From the NCBI RefSeq assembly GCF_036002945.1, contig NZ_CP108529.1, positions 4,955,001 to 5,019,000 of the forward strand: 64,000 nt of DNA. Reading direction: 5' to 3'. This document shows positions 23,471-31,923 of this stretch, piece by piece. The notes under the pieces are model-generated. The model did no database searches. It saw only the letters and a program-made list of their open reading frames with translations, and was not told where the DNA came from. Position 1 is the first letter of the stretch. The number at the start of each line of letters is the position of its first letter. The position numbers were made by a program, and so were the translations under genes. Source of the DNA: Streptomyces sp. NBC_01224. Lineage in GTDB: Bacteria > Actinomycetota > Actinomycetes > Streptomycetales > Streptomycetaceae.

Positions 23471-24780
23471 AGTGCCTCGAACGTCAGCCGGGCCACCCAT
23501 TTGGTGTTGAGCACGCCGGGGGCCGCCGGGACGATGATCCGTGCCGGATATCCGTGATCGAGCGAGAGGTCCTCGCCGTTGACCTGCAACGCCAGCAGCG
23601 AGCGCGGGTCGCGCACCTGGTTGTCGCGGAGCGCCACTTCGCGGAATGCCCCGCGGCGCTGGACGGATTCCACCAGCACCCCCGGCGGCCGGTCCGGATA
23701 CCCCGCGAGTGCCGCCAGATCCCTCAGCCGTACCCCGCGCCACCACTGGTCCGACGTCGCCCAGCCCTCCACACACGCGATCGGCAGCGCCGCGCTGTAC
23801 TGCTCCATGGCCAGCAGCTGTTCCCGGCCGAGCCGGATCTCCCCGGCGGGCCCGCTGACGGTGAGCCGCCAGTCCCTCCCCGTATCGGCCGCCGTCACTC
23901 CGACGGCCGCGGCCGTCTTGTTGATCTGGAAGCCGTTCGGCCCCGGGCCTGGTTCGGCCGCGCCGTGCGGGGTGAGGAGGGCGACCTGCCGCAGGGGCCC
24001 GTCGAAGCTCCGGCCAGCCGACGTGATCAGCAGCAGCAGCGACCCACCGCCCGCCATGGCGAGCGCGCCGCGTCGAGAGATGGTCGGCGCGGCGGGGGCG
24101 GGCGAGGCCAGTTCATCCGCCTCGCCCGGCGCGGAGCCCTCCAGCCGGCCGCCCCGCAGCACCCGGACGGCCCGCGGCAGCTTCAGCCCGGTGTGGGCGA
24201 GGAACGCGGCGAAGAACACCCACGCCCCGTAGAAGTGCAGCGGATAGAACGACCCCGGGAACACGTACTCCAGCTGGATGTTGAGCAGTCCGGTGATGAA
24301 CTCGAACAGTGCCCCGCCGACGAGCAGCAGCAGCGACAACCGCTCCAGCGCATGCCCCGCCGACCGGGCCGGCGGCAGCGCGAAGAGCTTCGGGATCACC
24401 GACCACAGCTTCGCCAGCAGCACGGGCACGAGGGCGATGCCCACCGTGACATGCAGTCCCTGTGTCAGTCGGTACAGCCAGTGCGGGCCGGTCGGCCAGG
24501 CGAAGAGGTAGAAGCCCAGCAGTCCCTTGCCGGGTGTCTTGTCGTTGATCCGTGCGAGGTCCGGGTTGTACGCGGCGTAGGACAGCAAGCCGGTTACGAA
24601 CAGCAGAGTGATCCCGGCGAGCAGGACCAGCCCGAGCACGGCCGTGAACCTGACGCCGCGCACCGGGCTACGCCAGAACCCGGGCGCGGACGGAAGCCGC
24701 CCGATGAAGGCCGGGCCACGAACCGATGCCGAGCCCGGAAGTGAGGAGGGGGAGCCTTTTCCGAAACGTCTGTCACCCAT
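23467..24780 (-). CDS. membrane-bound molybdopterin-dependent oxidoreductase
   Basis: A 437-residue fusion. Residues about 40-215 hold four to five TM spans with histidines (FTAVLGLVLLAGITLLFVTG, LTQGLHVTVGIALVPVL, LHFYGAWVFFAAFLAHTGLK), resembling a cytochrome b561-type anchor. After a twin-arginine-like internal ISRRGALAMAGGGSLLLLI (about 235-255) comes a sulfite-oxidase-fold domain with the Mo-ligand Cys in IACVEGWATSDQWWRG and the pterin-binding DHGYPARIIVPAAPGVLNTK. It should transfer electrons between a substrate and the membrane; substrate unknown. The ATG at 24780 lies 6 nt behind TAGCTT (minus strand). Coupled to the membrane partner downstream. Confidence 0.87.
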   Translation of the reverse strand: MGDRRFGKGSPSSLPGSASVRGPAFIGRLPSAPGFWRSPVRGVRFTAVLGLVLLAGITLLFVTGLLSYAAYNPDLARINDKTPGKGLLGFYLFAWPTGPHWLYRLTQGLHVTVGIALVPVLLAKLWSVIPKLFALPPARSAGHALERLSLLLLVGGALFEFITGLLNIQLEYVFPGSFYPLHFYGAWVFFAAFLAHTGLKLPRAVRVLRGGRLEGSAPGEADELASPAPAAPTISRRGALAMAGGGSLLLLITSAGRSFDGPLRQVALLTPHGAAEPGPGPNGFQINKTAAAVGVTAADTGRDWRLTVSGPAGEIRLGREQLLAMEQYSAALPIACVEGWATSDQWWRGVRLRDLAALAGYPDRPPGVLVESVQRRGAFREVALRDNQVRDPRSLLALQVNGEDLSLDHGYPARIIVPAAPGVLNTKWVARLTFEAL

Positions 24781-24942
24781 GTCCCGAAGCTATGCCCGGG
24801 ACGCCTGACCGCAGGGCGTGCGACTCCTGACGAATCTCTGACGTCACACCCCGGAGCGGGCAGCCGGAGCAAGATCTGACGGTTCGGTGACACGATCCTG
24901 TGGCATCACGCGTAACCGCCCTGCTGTGCATAGCGTGCCTGC

Positions 24943-26337
24943 GTGAAGACCGAGGACCGCACAGCACATCCCACCACGGACAACACCGGGCACCGCGCCG
25001 GCCGCCGCCTCGACCTGATCGCCGCCGCCGCGGGCGTTCTGCTCGTCACCGCCGCCGTGCTCGTCGGCAGGTCGATCCAGGACGCCGACGGAAGCCTCTA
25101 CGTCCACTGGCCTCCCCTGCTGGCGTCCTGGTACCCGCACACCGGCCCCGGCACCCCGGCCGCCGTCGTCGTGGCAGCCGCCGTCGTCGCGTACGGGCCG
25201 CCGCTGGCCGACCGTATCCGCCGACGGGCGCTGCTCCCTGTCGCCTGGGCGGCGTCGCTCGCCTGGGTCTTCTCGCTGGCGCTGATCGACGGCTGGGGCC
25301 GGGGCATCGCCGAACGACTCACCACCAAGCATGAATATCTGCAGGTCATCGACCGTTTCCAGGACATCGGTGCGGCCCTGCGCGGCTTCAACGGCCACAT
25401 CCTGCTCGGCTCCCCGGACAACTGGCCCACCCATGTCGCCGGGCACCCACCGGGCGCCACGCTCACTTTCGTCCTGCTCGACCGCATCGGGCTCGGCGGC
25501 GGCGCCTGGGCCGGGGTCTGGTGCATCGTGGTGGGCAGCTCCGCCGTCCCGGCCGCTCTGGTCGCGCTCCGTGCCCTGGCCGACGAGCACCTCGCACGCC
25601 GCGCCGCCCCGTTCCTGGTCCTCGCGCCGGTCGCGGTGTGGACCGGCACCTCGGCGGACGCCTACTTCGCCGCCGTCGCCGCCTGGTCCGTGGCCCTCCT
25701 CGCCCTGGCCGCGACCCACACGGTCCGCCTCCCCCGCGCCGCCGCATTCGCCTCCGGTCTGCTGTTCGGGCTGACCTGCTACCTCAGTTACGGTCTGACG
25801 CTGATCGCGTTCCTGCTGCTGGCCGTCCTCGTCCTCGCCCGTACCGCCCGCCCCGTCCCCCTCTTCCTCACCGGGGCGCTGGTCGTCCCGGTCCTCTTCA
25901 CCCTGGCAGGCTACGACTGGTGGGAGGGCTACCGGCTGCTGGTCGAGCGCTACTACCAGGGCGCGGGTGGCCTGCGCCCGTACTCCTACTGGGTCTGGGC
26001 GAATCTCGCCTGCACCACGATCGCCGCGGGCCTCGCCACGGTGGCCGGGCTCCGCCGCGTCGCGGCCGGCGCCCCCGGTGCCGTACGTGCCCTGCGCACC
26101 GGCACCACCTGTGCACCCCAACGGCTGATTCTGCTCTCCCTGATGGCGCTCCTGGCGCTCCTGGCCGCCGACCTGTCCGGGATGAGCAAGGCGGAGACGG
26201 AACGCATCTGGCAGCCCTTCATCCTCTGGCTGCTGCCCGCCGCCGCCCTTCTGCCCACCGGCACCCGGCGCGGCTGGCTGACCGCCCAGGCCGTCGTCGC
26301 CCTGCTCGTCAACCACCTGCTGTGGACCGGGTGGTGA
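24943..26337 (+). CDS. polytopic membrane protein (GT-C-like)
   Basis: A 464-residue integral membrane protein with about ten TM spans (LDLIAAAAGVLLVTAAVLVG, AAVVVAAAVVAYG, RAALPVAWAASLAWVFSLAL region, AAFASGLLFGLTCYLSYGL, FLLLAVLVLAR, LFLTGALVVPVLFTLAGY, and further to the C-terminus). Loops contain GSPDNWPTHVAGHPPGATLT and DWWEGYRLLVERYYQG. It resembles actinobacterial GT-C/GT39-like membrane proteins, but a clear acidic catalytic motif after TM1 is not evident (DADGS is a candidate). The GTG at 24943 lies 6 nt behind TAGCGT (24931-24936), so the mRNA is probably leaderless. Divergent from the oxidoreductase. Confidence 0.8.
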   Translation: MKTEDRTAHPTTDNTGHRAGRRLDLIAAAAGVLLVTAAVLVGRSIQDADGSLYVHWPPLLASWYPHTGPGTPAAVVVAAAVVAYGPPLADRIRRRALLPVAWAASLAWVFSLALIDGWGRGIAERLTTKHEYLQVIDRFQDIGAALRGFNGHILLGSPDNWPTHVAGHPPGATLTFVLLDRIGLGGGAWAGVWCIVVGSSAVPAALVALRALADEHLARRAAPFLVLAPVAVWTGTSADAYFAAVAAWSVALLALAATHTVRLPRAAAFASGLLFGLTCYLSYGLTLIAFLLLAVLVLARTARPVPLFLTGALVVPVLFTLAGYDWWEGYRLLVERYYQGAGGLRPYSYWVWANLACTTIAAGLATVAGLRRVAAGAPGAVRALRTGTTCAPQRLILLSLMALLALLAADLSGMSKAETERIWQPFILWLLPAAALLPTGTRRGWLTAQAVVALLVNHLLWTGW

Positions 26338-26729
26338 CGAGAGAGAGACCGTTGAACCCATCCGCCGCGAGGTACAGACGAATCCACGTTGACGTTCCGG
26401 TACGCCGACAAGCACCGACGGGTGCCGCCGTACGGCGCTTGAGTGTGTTGTTGCACCGGCTGGAGCAGACGTGCCGGTTTCGGTGCTCCCAGTGAGCGCT
26501 CCTCGGTACGGGCTCCGCACGCATCCGACAGGGTTCGCCGCCGGGGGCACGCTCGGTAGCCGCGAGGATCGGGTTCCGGTACGGATCACCGGGGACGTTG
26601 CGGGTCCTGGTCGGGTCAGGGACTGGCGGCGTTCCCGGAGTGAGCGTCGGCTTGTGGCGGCGCACCTTCGGGGCATGCCCAGACGCGAAGGCACCTGCTA
26701 ATATTTTTTGGCATGTGCTGGATGTTGAC
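26338..26729. promoter_or_regulatory. intergenic region before the winged-helix/MMPL operon
   Basis: A 392-bp gap with no supported gene. Its right end is AT-rich: TAATAT at 26699-26704 is a -10 box for the regulator gene at 26730, followed by a T-run. I see nothing else clear in the left 300 bp. Confidence 0.4.
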
Positions 26730-27059
26730 ATGAGAGACCCCACGCCGACGGGCGACGACCTGGTGCGGGTGCTGGCCACCCTGTCCAACCCGCACAGGCT
26801 GCGGGTCGTCGCCGCCCTCGCGGGGGGACGGAACTACGTGAGCCAACTGGCGCGCGAGCTGGACATCAGCAGGGCGCTGCTCCAGGTCCATCTGAAGAAG
26901 CTGGAGGCGGCCGGTCTGGTCTCCTCTCAGCTGGAGCTGTCGGAGGACGGAAAGGCAATGAAGTTCTACGAGGTGAGCCCTTTCTCGGTCCACCTGACAC
27001 CGGAGTGCATCGAGAGCGCCGTAGAGACGCTGACCATCGAGAGGGGATCACAGCGATGA
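26730..27059 (+). CDS. ArsR-like winged-helix regulator
   Basis: A 109-residue ArsR/GntR-like winged-helix protein: LVRVLATLSNPHRLRVVAAL, YVSQLARELDISRALLQVHL (recognition helix) and KKLEAAGLVSSQLELSEDGK (wing). No metal-binding cysteines are present, so it is not a classical metal sensor. ATG at 26730 behind a weak GGATG. Its stop overlaps the ATG of the next gene (ATGA). It probably controls its own operon with the MMPL transporter. Confidence 0.85.
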   Translation: MRDPTPTGDDLVRVLATLSNPHRLRVVAALAGGRNYVSQLARELDISRALLQVHLKKLEAAGLVSSQLELSEDGKAMKFYEVSPFSVHLTPECIESAVETLTIERGSQR

Positions 27060-27325
27060 ACGATCACGAGTGGCAGGAAGTCATCGGAACCGTCGGCATC
27101 TTCGTCCTGCTCATCGCCGTGGTTGTCACGATCATCTGGCAGGGCGCCATCAGTTGGCGGGCCAAGGCTCAGATGGCGCGCGAGAGCGAGTACAAGAAGC
27201 TCGCCGAAGCCGCTGTCGCCGGGCAGCAGAACATCGAGCGAAAGCTGGCCGAGATCGGTGGCCAGGTCTCGGAACTGCAGGGCCGCACGGACTCGATCGA
27301 GCGGGTCCTCAAGGACGTCGAGTAA
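27056..27325 (+). CDS. small single-TM coiled-coil protein
   Basis: An 89-residue protein: one TM span (VIGTVGIFVLLIAVVVTIIW, residues about 8-28) and a cytosolic helix with heptad pattern (AKAQMARESEYKKLAEAAVA, QNIERKLAEIGGQVSELQGR). The start ATG at 27056 overlaps the regulator stop. Between a wHTH regulator and an MMPL transporter it may be an accessory membrane adaptor. No known family recognised. Confidence 0.75.
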   Translation: MNDHEWQEVIGTVGIFVLLIAVVVTIIWQGAISWRAKAQMARESEYKKLAEAAVAGQQNIERKLAEIGGQVSELQGRTDSIERVLKDVE

Positions 27326-27351
27326 CCCCGCGCGGGGGCTCTGAAAGAGCC

Positions 27352-27383
27352 CTGGGCCGTCGAGCGGCAACTCGACGGCCCAG
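27352..27383 (+). terminator. 13-bp stem hairpin in the regulator-MMPL gap
   Basis: CTGGGCCGTCGAG (27352-27364), loop CGGCAA, CTCGACGGCCCAG (27371-27383). A smaller GGGCTC/GAGCCC hairpin lies just before it. It could terminate the two-gene transcript, or attenuate read-through into the MMPL gene at 27459. Confidence 0.6.
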
Positions 27384-27458
27384 GCATGGGGAGACGAACC
27401 ACCTCGCCGCAGGCGAGTTTGCGCAGGAACACCCCACCAATGAAGAGGAGAGCAGCTC

Positions 27459-29759
27459 ATGCTGCCCAAGAGCAAGTCCGTCCCCCGCCCGCCCGGCGTC
27501 CCCGATACGGGCGCAGGGGGCTTACCGCCCCGCTCCGAAACGGCCGGGCCCGACCGTTCCGGCGTGATAGCTGCTGTCGCGGGCTGGTCCACCCGGCACC
27601 GCGCCCTGGCGATCACCGGGTGGCTCGCACTCGTCGTGGTCGCCGTACTGTCCAGCGCACTTGCGACGGGGGACGGTGCCCGCTCAGTCGATCCCGGAGA
27701 GGCGGGTCGCGCCCAGCAGATGGTGCAGGCGCAGGGCAGCGGCGACTCCATCCGGGAGAACGTGCTGATCCGGTCGCGTGGCGCCAGCGGCGACCGCCGG
27801 TTCGCGGACGACCCCGAACTACGCGAGGCCGCAGGGGATTTGGTGGCCGAGCTGCGCCGGACACCGGGCACGGTGCGCGATGTCGGTTCCCCACTGGTGG
27901 CGCACGGTGAGCGCTGGGTGTCGCAGGATGGCCGCTCCGGTCTGATCACCTTCGAAGTGGCAAGCAGCGAGGGGAAGTTCGAGGCCAACTACGCGGCTGC
28001 GGTGAAGGCCGTGAAGCGGGTGCAGGAGCGCCATCCGCAGGTACAGCTCGCCCAGGCGGGCGACCACAGCCTCTCCGAGGCGGTCAACGACGGAATCAAG
28101 GACGACCTCAAACGTGCCGAGACGACCTCTCTGCCGCTGACGCTCCTGATCCTGCTCGTCGCCTTCGGCTCTCTTATCGCCGCCGGCATCCCACTGTTGT
28201 TGTCGGCGACCACCGTGGCGGCCGCGTTCGGTCTGCTGCAACTCGTCAGCCAGTGGGTACCGTTCAACAGCGCCGCTTCCGCCATCGTGTTGCTGATCGG
28301 CATGGCTGTCGGCATCGACTACGCGCTGTTCTACCTACGTCGGGTGCGGGAGGAACGGGCCGCCGGGCACGACGTGCGGGAGTCGCTGCGGATAACGGCA
28401 CGCACCTCGGGCCATGCCATCGTGGCCTCCGGCCTGACCGTGATGGTCTGCATGATCGGCCTGCTGTTCACCGGTGTGGATGTCTTCAAGGGCCTGACCG
28501 CAGGCACCGTCCTGGTGGTCGGCCTCGCGGTGCTCAGCTCCGTGACCATCCTGCCCGCGCTGCTCGCCGCACTCGGCGACCGGGTCGACAAGGCTCGTAT
28601 CCCTTGGCTCGGCCGGCGCAGGATCGCGGCAAAGGAGTCGCGCCTCTGGAGGCGGGTGGCACGAGCGGTCGTACGGCGGCCCGTGGCGGCCGGCGCTACG
28701 GCAGCCGTGGCCCTGCTGCTCATGGCGCTGCCCGCGCTCGGGATCCGGTTGCAGGACGCCGCAGTGACCGCCAGCCTGCCGCCCGGTGTCTCGACCGCGG
28801 TGGACGCCGCGACCACCATGCAGCAGGAGTTCCCGGGGGCCGCGACAGCGGCCCGGGTGGTCATCGACCGTGCAGACGGCGCGTCGGCCGACACCCCCGA
28901 GGTACGAGAGGCGATCGACGGGCTCCACGAGCAGGCCGCCGTCGGCCGTGGTGCGCTGCGGGAACCGATCACGGTCGTGCCGGCCGGCGACGCGATGGTG
29001 GTACGCGTGCCGCTGGAGGGTGCCGTCACCGATCCCGTTGCGAATCGGGCCCTGGCGACCCTGCGCGACCAGGTTCTCCCCGCGACTCTCGGCACGGTGC
29101 AGGGGGTCGACTACGCGGTCGCGGGCAAGACCGCCATGCCGCACGACTTCGCGAATCAGGTGAACAGCCGGACCCCGATCGTCTTCGCGTTCATCCTCGG
29201 CCTCGCGTTCCTCCTGCTTGCGGTGACGTTCCGTTCATGGACCATCCCGCTGGCTTCGATCCTGCTCAATTTGCTGTCCATCGGCGCTGCTTACGGGGTG
29301 CTGACCCTGGTCTTCCAGGACGGCAACCTGGAGTCGCTCCTGGGGTTCAACTCCTATGGGGGAGTGGTGAGTTGGCTACCTCTGTTCATGTTCATCATCT
29401 TGTTCGGCCTGAGCATGGACTACCACATCTTCATTCTCAGCCGGATCAGGGAACGGTGGCTCGCGGGCACGGAGCCGCATGAGGCGGTCGTCGGAGGCAT
29501 AGCGGCCAGTGCGGGCGTCGTCAGTAGCGCGGCGCTCATCATGACCGGTGTCTTCACGGTCTTCATGACCTTGTCCGCCATCGAGTACAAGATGATGGGC
29601 CTCGGCATGGCACTGGCCATCCTCATCGACGCCACCGTTGTACGTGGTGTGCTGCTGCCTGCCGCGATGTCCTTGCTCGGAGAGCGGGCCTGGAGTCTCA
29701 GGACCGGCTTGATCGCGCGCGCTCCGTCGGCGGAGCCTTCCCGGGTGGCCGGGGCTTAG
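27459..29759 (+). CDS. MMPL/RND-family transporter
   Basis: A 766-residue transporter of the MMPL (mycobacterial membrane protein large) RND family, with two repeats of one TM plus periplasmic domain plus five TM spans. Each repeat has the proton-relay Asp-Tyr: GMAVGIDYALFYLRR in TM4 of the first and FGLSMDYHIFILSR in the second. Large outer loops lie at about residues 70-200 and 420-570. Such proteins export lipids or hydrophobic metabolites by proton motive force. ATG at 27459 behind GAGGAGAG with suitable spacing. Encoded after a wHTH regulator and a small TM protein, suggesting regulated export. Substrate unknown. Confidence 0.92.
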   Translation: MLPKSKSVPRPPGVPDTGAGGLPPRSETAGPDRSGVIAAVAGWSTRHRALAITGWLALVVVAVLSSALATGDGARSVDPGEAGRAQQMVQAQGSGDSIRENVLIRSRGASGDRRFADDPELREAAGDLVAELRRTPGTVRDVGSPLVAHGERWVSQDGRSGLITFEVASSEGKFEANYAAAVKAVKRVQERHPQVQLAQAGDHSLSEAVNDGIKDDLKRAETTSLPLTLLILLVAFGSLIAAGIPLLLSATTVAAAFGLLQLVSQWVPFNSAASAIVLLIGMAVGIDYALFYLRRVREERAAGHDVRESLRITARTSGHAIVASGLTVMVCMIGLLFTGVDVFKGLTAGTVLVVGLAVLSSVTILPALLAALGDRVDKARIPWLGRRRIAAKESRLWRRVARAVVRRPVAAGATAAVALLLMALPALGIRLQDAAVTASLPPGVSTAVDAATTMQQEFPGAATAARVVIDRADGASADTPEVREAIDGLHEQAAVGRGALREPITVVPAGDAMVVRVPLEGAVTDPVANRALATLRDQVLPATLGTVQGVDYAVAGKTAMPHDFANQVNSRTPIVFAFILGLAFLLLAVTFRSWTIPLASILLNLLSIGAAYGVLTLVFQDGNLESLLGFNSYGGVVSWLPLFMFIILFGLSMDYHIFILSRIRERWLAGTEPHEAVVGGIAASAGVVSSAALIMTGVFTVFMTLSAIEYKMMGLGMALAILIDATVVRGVLLPAAMSLLGERAWSLRTGLIARAPSAEPSRVAGA

Positions 29760-29785
29760 CGTCGACCGAGGGTGTGGCAGGCCCA

Positions 29786-29820
29786 GCCCGTTCAACGCCG
29801 ACCGTCGGCGTTGAACGGGC
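29786..29820 (+). terminator. terminator of the MMPL operon
   Basis: GCCCGTTCAACGCCGA, loop CCG, then the exact complement (29786-29820, 16-bp stem), 26 bp after the MMPL stop. Confidence 0.8.
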
Positions 29821-30117
29821 GACCGCCGTGTCTGCTGCTCGGGCGGCAGCCCGCTGTCACGGTGGCAGCGGTGGGCCTTCTGAAACTCGGCGGGCACGGC
29901 AACGCCCGGCTTGCCGTGGCCGCGCCATGACCGAGCCCGGCAGCGCACTGGCCTGCTGGTTTCTGAGTTGTCACTCGACTGTTGACGAACGCGGCAAGTG
30001 GCTTCGCGATGGCATACGTACAGCTGCCTTGTAGCGCCCCACTTCGCAGGTGACCGCAGGCTGTCCTCGGGGAGACCACGACCAAGGCCTTCTCCCGAAC
30101 GATCTCCAGAAACCACT
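29821..30117. other. intergenic stretch without a supported gene
   Basis: About 300 bp between two terminators. The plus frame from 29928 (TEPGSALACWFL to VDERGKWLRDGIRTAAL) is short, lacks a ribosome site, and matches no family I recognise. No repeat or tRNA-side duplication suggesting an integrated element was seen. Confidence 0.3.
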
Positions 30118-30152
30118 CAGGGGCCTGATCCACTTAGTGGATCAGGCCCCTG
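30118..30152 (-). terminator. tRNA-Pro terminator
   Basis: A 17-bp perfect inverted repeat around a single T: CAGGGGCCTGATCCACT, T, AGTGGATCAGGCCCCTG. It lies 17 bp beyond the tRNA 3' end on the minus strand. Confidence 0.8.
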
Positions 30153-30169
30153 ACCTGGTCTTACGGCTG

Positions 30170-30243
30170 TCGGGGTGGCGGGATTTGAACCCACGACCTC
30201 TTCGTCCCGAACGAAGCGCGCTGCCAAGCTGCGCTACACCCCG
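30170..30243 (-). tRNA. tRNA-Pro (anticodon CGG)
   Basis: A 74-nt cloverleaf on the minus strand. Acceptor stem CGGGGTG pairs with CACCCCG and the discriminator base is A. D-arm GCGCAGCTTGGCAGCGC, anticodon stem CTTCG/CGAAG with loop TTCGGGA giving anticodon CGG (reads CCG, proline), T-arm with GTTCAAATC. CCA is not encoded. CCG is a frequent proline codon in such GC-rich genomes. A strong terminator follows at once. Confidence 0.95.
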
Positions 30244-30344
30244 ATCGCCGCCGGTATCCCGGCGACATCGATTACTTTAGCCCACCCGCGCCCGCAGACG
30301 AAATCCGGTTTATGTGCTGCTGAGGGCGAGGGGGTCATGGGCGC

Positions 30345-31283
30345 TCAGTCCCGGGGCGTCAGGGTCAGCAGGGTCGCCTCGGGCGGGCAGGCGAAGCGGA
30401 CCGGGGTGTAGCGGTTGGTGCCGCAGCCTGCGGAGACGTGGAGGTAGGCGCGGTGGTCCTCGACGGAGTGGGTGGAGAGGCCCTTGACCCGGTCCGTGTC
30501 CAGATCGCAGTTGGTGACCAGGGCACCGTAGAAGGGGATGCAGAGCTGGCCGCCGTGGGTGTGACCGGCCAGGATCAGGGGGTAACCCTCCGCCGTGAAG
30601 GCGTCCAGGGAGCGCAGGTAGGGGGCGTGGACCACGCCGATGGAGAGGTCGGCGCCCGTCTCGGGGCCGCCCGCCACCTCCGCGTAGCGGTCGCGCTTGA
30701 TGTGTGGGTCGTCCAGGCCGGTGAAGGCGATCTCCAGGCCGTCGATCTTGAGGCGGCCGCGGGTGTTGGACAGGCCCAGCCAGCCCGCCTCGTCGAAGGC
30801 GTCGCGCATCGGCTCCCACGGGTTGTGGACGACGCCGACCGCGGGGGCGTTCCCGTTGAGGCCGTGCTTGCCCTGGGCCTTCTCGAAGAGGTAGCGGGCA
30901 GGGTTGCGGAGCTTGGGGCCGTAGTAGTCGTTGGAGCCGAAGACGTACACACCCGGGAACTGCATCAGCGGACCGAGCGCGTCGAGCAGCTCGGGTACGG
31001 CCTCGGGGTCCGAGAGGTTGTCGCCGGTGTTCACGACGAAGTCCGGGCGCAGGCCGGCCAGCGACTGCAGCCAGGCGCGCTTCTTGCGCTGGCCGCTCAC
31101 CATGTGGATGTCGGAGACCTGGAGTACGCGCAACGGTCGTGCCCCGTACGGGAGTACGGGGATGGTGACCCGTCGCAGGCGGAACGAGCGGGCCTCGAAT
31201 CCGGCGGCGTAGGCGAGGCCGACAGCGCCGACCGCTGCGCCGACTGCCGTGACTTTCAGGGGTACTCCGTAGCGTGCGCGCAT
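30345..31283 (-). CDS. membrane-anchored metallophosphoesterase
   Basis: A 312-residue calcineurin-like phosphoesterase. An N-terminal hydrophobic segment (VTAVGAAVGAVGLAYAAGF, about residues 9-27) anchors it. Motifs: VSDIHMVSG (I), NTGDNLSD (II), GSNDYYG (III; the usual GNHD has N-to-S and H-to-N changes), VVHAP (IV) and LAGHTHGGQL (V). Most metal ligands are kept, but the GNHD histidine that acts as general acid is changed, so activity may be altered. ATG at 31283 chosen; upstream residues are non-conserved. Divergent from the GatB/YqeY gene. Confidence 0.85.
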   Translation of the reverse strand: MRARYGVPLKVTAVGAAVGAVGLAYAAGFEARSFRLRRVTIPVLPYGARPLRVLQVSDIHMVSGQRKKRAWLQSLAGLRPDFVVNTGDNLSDPEAVPELLDALGPLMQFPGVYVFGSNDYYGPKLRNPARYLFEKAQGKHGLNGNAPAVGVVHNPWEPMRDAFDEAGWLGLSNTRGRLKIDGLEIAFTGLDDPHIKRDRYAEVAGGPETGADLSIGVVHAPYLRSLDAFTAEGYPLILAGHTHGGQLCIPFYGALVTNCDLDTDRVKGLSTHSVEDHRAYLHVSAGCGTNRYTPVRFACPPEATLLTLTPRD

Positions 31284-31362
31284 GCGCCCATCGTCGCAGA
31301 CACGGTGCGGCGGAGAGAAAACCGGCGGGCGGTGGGCGCCCCGTACCTGCCACAATCAGTAC

Positions 31363-31827
31363 ATGACCACGCTCAAGTCCAAGCTCAAGGAAGACCTCAC
31401 CACGGCCATGAAGGCGCGTGACGAGCTGACCTCGTCCACGCTCCGGCTGACCCTCACCGCCATCACGAAGGAGGAGGTCAGCGGCAAGACGGCGCGCGAG
31501 CTCTCCGACGACGAGGTGCAGAAGGTGATCGCCAAGGAGGCGAAGAAGCGCCGCGAGGCGGCCGAGGCCTTCGCCCAGGGCGGCCGGACCGAGCAGGCCG
31601 AGCGCGAGAAGGCGGAGGGTGAGCTGCTCGACGCATACCTGCCGAAGCAGCTGAGCGACGACGAGCTGGGGGCGATCGTGGCGTCCGCCGTCGAGGAGGC
31701 GAAGGCCGCCGGGGCCGAGGGGCCGCGGGCGATGGGCGCCGTCATGAAGATCGTGAACCCGAAGGTCGCGGGGCTCGCGGACGGCGGCCGGGTGGCCGCC
31801 GCGGTGAAGAAGCTCCTGGCGGGCTGA
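31363..31827 (+). CDS. GatB/YqeY-domain protein
   Basis: A 154-residue YqeY family protein, mostly helical: LKSKLKEDLTTAMKARDELT, STLRLTLTAITKEEVSGK, AEGELLDAYLPKQLSDDEL and MGAVMKIVNPKVAGLADGGR. The domain occurs as the tail of GatB (tRNA-dependent amidotransferase) and as free YqeY of uncertain, tRNA-linked function. ATG at 31363 lies 6 nt behind CACAAT, a -10-like box. Terminator at 31861. Confidence 0.92.
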   Translation: MTTLKSKLKEDLTTAMKARDELTSSTLRLTLTAITKEEVSGKTARELSDDEVQKVIAKEAKKRREAAEAFAQGGRTEQAEREKAEGELLDAYLPKQLSDDELGAIVASAVEEAKAAGAEGPRAMGAVMKIVNPKVAGLADGGRVAAAVKKLLAG

Positions 31828-31860
31828 GGTCGCGGGGCGCGCGGACAGGGACGTACGAAG

Positions 31861-31898
31861 TGGGGCGCCCCGGATCGGGATCGATCCGGGGCGCCCCA
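31861..31898. terminator. bidirectional terminator between YqeY and PBP genes
   Basis: TGGGGCGCCCCGGATCG, loop GGAT, then its exact complement (17-bp stem), between convergent genes ending at 31827 and 31924. Confidence 0.85.
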
Positions 31899-31923
31899 CC
31901 TTCATGTGCGTGAACCGTACGGG

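Noticed and set aside
24844..26694. Very long minus-strand open frame antisense to the membrane protein gene
   Set aside because: It is low-complexity (Gly/Glu/Arg) with no domain and mirrors codon bias of the real plus-strand gene.
29821..30243. Integrated element at tRNA-Pro
   Set aside because: No integrase gene and no duplicated tRNA 3' end were seen.
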